A DNA stretch of 64,000 nucleotides from the NCBI GenBank assembly GCA_001897675.1, contig MKUE01000123.1, forward strand, positions 1 to 64,000, written 5' to 3'. The notes under the pieces are model-generated. The model worked only from the letters and a program-made list of their open reading frames with translations, was not told the origin of the DNA and made no database searches. The position numbers and the translations under genes are program-made. The first letter of the stretch is position 1, and the number at the start of each line of letters is the position of its first letter. Origin of the DNA: Thiobacillus sp. 65-1059. GTDB taxonomy: Bacteria; Pseudomonadota; Gammaproteobacteria; Burkholderiales; Thiobacillaceae. Shown in pieces: positions 62,105 to 64,000 of this stretch.

Positions 62105-63501
62105 GATAATTCTCTCGTTGTATCGGCGCGTGTCGGCCCGGGGGCGCACTGCCGGCTTGCGTCCTCGGCCGGGCGCGGCTGCATGCAGCCCCAGGCCAGC
62201 TGTTCGTCCTGGCTGTAACGCTTGCCGAGCTGCCAGGCGATCTGGGCGCGGGCCAGTTCGACGCCCAGATAGAAGGCGTGGCCGCCGTCGTGTTCCAGCT
62301 TGAGATGCGGCCAGAGCTGGAATGGATCGGTGGCGGTATGCAGGCCGTCGCGGTTGTATATGTGCATGCCCGCCTGGCTGATCTGGATGCGGAAGCTGGG
62401 ATCCTTCACCGCCGCGGCCATGGTGGCGATCTCGTCCGGGCCATAGGGAAACGGCTTGCGGTGGCGCAGCCCCAGGAGGTCGTCGGAAAAGTCGCGGGGC
62501 AGGCTTTGCGCCTCCCGGGCGGCGAACATGATGCGCCGGGCGGCATCGATCTCCCGCACCGCGCTCTTGCAATGGGGACTGACCTGGGTGGTGAGCAGGG
62601 CCCGGATGTCGAGCTCGGCCATGATCCCCAGCAGCAGGGCATGGATGCCGGCGGTGTCGGCGTCGGTAAGCTCGGAGACGTTGCCGGTGCCCATGAGGAT
62701 TTCCGCCTGCGGCATGCGCCGGCGCAGTTCGTGGTAGCGCGCCAGCGACGACGCGAAGCCGAACGGCAGCGGGTCGAGGATGGGATCGGCGAGATAGGGC
62801 CTGCCGCGCGCCTCCAGCCGCTGCATGGCGCCGACCAGATCGTCGAGGTCGCCATGGCGGGCGGGGATCAGCACCGGGACGGAGGCGACCTCGTCGGCCA
62901 GGTGCAAGGTCTCGGAGCTGAGCGACAACAGGTAATCGGCGCCGGCGCGGCCGCCGCGCAACAGTTCGTCGGTGTCCAGCGAATCCACGCTGACCCGGTG
63001 GCCGGCGGCCTTGAGTGCGCGCACGGTCTCTTCCAGATGCGGGAACGGCGTCTGCGGCAGCCCGCCGATGTCGATCACGTCGGCGCCGTCGGCGGCATAG
63101 GCGGCGGCCTGGGCCAGGATGGCCTCGATGCCCATGCGCGGTGCGTCCACCAGTTCGGCAAACAGGACGACGTCGTGGCGCGAGAGGTCCGGCGCGCGGC
63201 GTTTGCGGCCGAAAAATCCGGGCAGGTCCATGAGTTCGTCGGGCCCGCGTTCGACGGGGATGCCGAAATGCGCAGACAGTGCGGCCAGGTCGCCGCGGCA
63301 GCGGCCGGGCAGCAGAATGCGGTCGGCCCGGCCGATGTCGGTGAGGCGGCGACGGATCATGTCGGCGGTCATCAAGGCCGCCACCTGCACGCCCGGCACC
63401 TGCACCTCCCAGGTGAAGCCGGCATCGCCCAGGTCGCCGAGCACGCGCCTGAGCTGCGATTCGGCCAGGCGGCCGGTCAGGAAAAGGATGTGTTCAGGCA
63501 T
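62101..63501 (-). CDS. DHPS-like protein of the methanopterin pathway
   Basis: This 466-residue protein combines an N-terminal region (ILFLTGRLAESQLRRVL) with a dihydropteroate-synthase-like barrel (ADVIDIGGLPQTPF, HRVSVDSLDTDELLRGG, ILMGTGNVSELTDADTAG) and a C-terminal extension. It is thought to join the pterin to the ribofuranosyl-aminobenzene phosphate. Start ATG 63501 overlaps the flavoprotein gene by 25 bp. Confidence 0.87.
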   Translation of the reverse strand: MPEHILFLTGRLAESQLRRVLGDLGDAGFTWEVQVPGVQVAALMTADMIRRRLTDIGRADRILLPGRCRGDLAALSAHFGIPVERGPDELMDLPGFFGRKRRAPDLSRHDVVLFAELVDAPRMGIEAILAQAAAYAADGADVIDIGGLPQTPFPHLEETVRALKAAGHRVSVDSLDTDELLRGGRAGADYLLSLSSETLHLADEVASVPVLIPARHGDLDDLVGAMQRLEARGRPYLADPILDPLPFGFASSLARYHELRRRMPQAEILMGTGNVSELTDADTAGIHALLLGIMAELDIRALLTTQVSPHCKSAVREIDAARRIMFAAREAQSLPRDFSDDLLGLRHRKPFPYGPDEIATMAAAVKDPSFRIQISQAGMHIYNRDGLHTATDPFQLWPHLKLEHDGGHAFYLGVELARAQIAWQLGKRYSQDEQLAWGCMQPRPAEDASRQCAPGPTRADTTRELS

Positions 63502-64000
63502 GCCAGGCGCTGCTCGATCGCCGCCTTGAGCGCGGCGACGCTCTCCGTCACGAGGGTATCGGGAAAACACTTCAGGCGCCGCGTGTTTTCCAGATCGATG
63601 GGGCGCGGGTAGACCGTCACGGTACGGTCGGGTGCCTCGGTGATCATGGCCGGCTCGGTGTCGCAGGCGAACACGATGCTGGGAATGCGGCACTTGCCGG
63701 CCTGCGCATAGAGGTTGGTGACCAGCGTGTCGGAAATGCCGGCGACACATTTGGCCACGGTGTTGGAGGTGGCCGGGCCGATGATCAGCGTATGGTAGTG
63801 GCCGCTGTAGAGAAAGCCCACCGGCACGCTGCTGGCGGTGTGGTCCTGGTAGACGCGGTGTTTCCCGCGCAGCGATTTGAGCGGGATGCCGTACATGCTC
63901 AACACTTCGACGGCGGCCCGGGTCACGAACACGTCCACGTCCGGCAGCTGATCGATCAGCTCCAGGCATTCGCGCAGATAGTGGCCGGAGCCGGTCAGCC
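63477..64000 (-). CDS. Flavoprotein, DmrX/AfpA-like dihydromethanopterin reductase candidate (partial)
   Basis: A 174-codon part of a flavoprotein of the HFCD fold; its start is beyond the window. LTGSGHYLRECLELI at the edge, GFLYSGHYHTLIIGPATSN, and CRIPSIVFACDTE are typical of archaeal-type flavoproteins. A betaproteobacterial relative, DmrX, reduces dihydromethanopterin to H4MPT, so that role fits. Confidence 0.83.
   Translation of the reverse strand, partial: LTGSGHYLRECLELIDQLPDVDVFVTRAAVEVLSMYGIPLKSLRGKHRVYQDHTASSVPVGFLYSGHYHTLIIGPATSNTVAKCVAGISDTLVTNLYAQAGKCRIPSIVFACDTEPAMITEAPDRTVTVYPRPIDLENTRRLKCFPDTLVTESVAALKAAIEQRLACLNTSFS

Noticed and set aside
62101-63501. The DHPS-like gene as a second ordinary folP
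   Set aside because: It is much longer, lacks the canonical DSFSDGG loop and clusters with mfnB and DUF447, so it fits the methanopterin-side family better.

Overview
The window is GC-rich, densely coded DNA, most likely from a facultatively methylotrophic betaproteobacterium. The evidence is the fds-type NAD-dependent formate dehydrogenase, betaproteobacterial housekeeping genes (hfq, trpS, the yciB/yciI/bolA/parvulin cluster), and a full bacterial tetrahydromethanopterin (H4MPT) formaldehyde-oxidation island. The genus cannot be fixed from sequence reading alone. No rRNA, tRNA or CRISPR array was seen.

Layout. 1-10.2 kb: housekeeping genes (end of murI, arfB, trpS, an M50 protease, a YrdC-family gene, a PHP phosphoesterase, yciB-yciI-bolA-parvulin, hfq) and a small envelope glycosylation cluster (GT2, TVP38, GT39/ArnT-like). 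10.2-16.7 kb (minus strand): the formate dehydrogenase operon fdsG-fdsB-fdsA-fdhD-fdsD with folK coupled at its end; fdhD carries an apparent one-base frameshift. 17.1-20.5 kb (plus): methanethiol oxidase mtoX with its SCO1-like and MauG-like partners. 20.6-29.7 kb (plus): a Fae homologue without the catalytic histidine, a tiny ferredoxin, two small unknown proteins, an acyl-CoA-dehydrogenase-like flavoprotein, a sensor kinase and LuxR-type regulator, and an AlkB-like di-iron monooxygenase with a globin and a ferredoxin-type reductase. 29.7-31.7 kb: a scar of mobile DNA (IS1595 transposase remnant, hicAB, broken integrase). 31.7-36.7 kb (minus): rhodanese, GcvH-like lipoyl protein, dihydrolipoamide dehydrogenase, OsmC and a second FixLJ-like pair. 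37-44.4 kb (minus): OmpW, PCu(A)C, and the formyltransferase/hydrolase operon fhcB-A-D-C followed by a phosphatase and folP. 44.6-59.2 kb (mostly plus): mptG, mtdB, mch, fae and cofactor-biosynthesis genes for H4MPT and methylofuran, including pabB. 59.3-64 kb: hflX, then mfnB, DUF447, a DHPS-like gene and a DmrX-like flavoprotein on the minus strand, cut by the window end.

Together the genes take formaldehyde to CO2: Fae, MtdB, Mch, Fhc (formate released) and NAD-linked Fds. They also make most of the two cofactors needed. Methanethiol oxidase feeds formaldehyde into this path, and the AlkB-like system may release another C1 or alkyl product. No methanol dehydrogenase is in the window.

The strongest unexpected signal is regulatory. 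A palindrome GTGACA-N3-TGTCAC occurs in three intergenic regions, in each case about 55-100 bp upstream of a well-formed sigma-54 (GG-N10-GC) promoter. These promoters face fdsG, mtoX, the second sensor-kinase operon, fhcB and mptG. This predicts one sigma-54 regulon, driven by an enhancer-binding protein not encoded here, that joins C1 oxidation, methanethiol oxidation and the lipoyl/rhodanese region.
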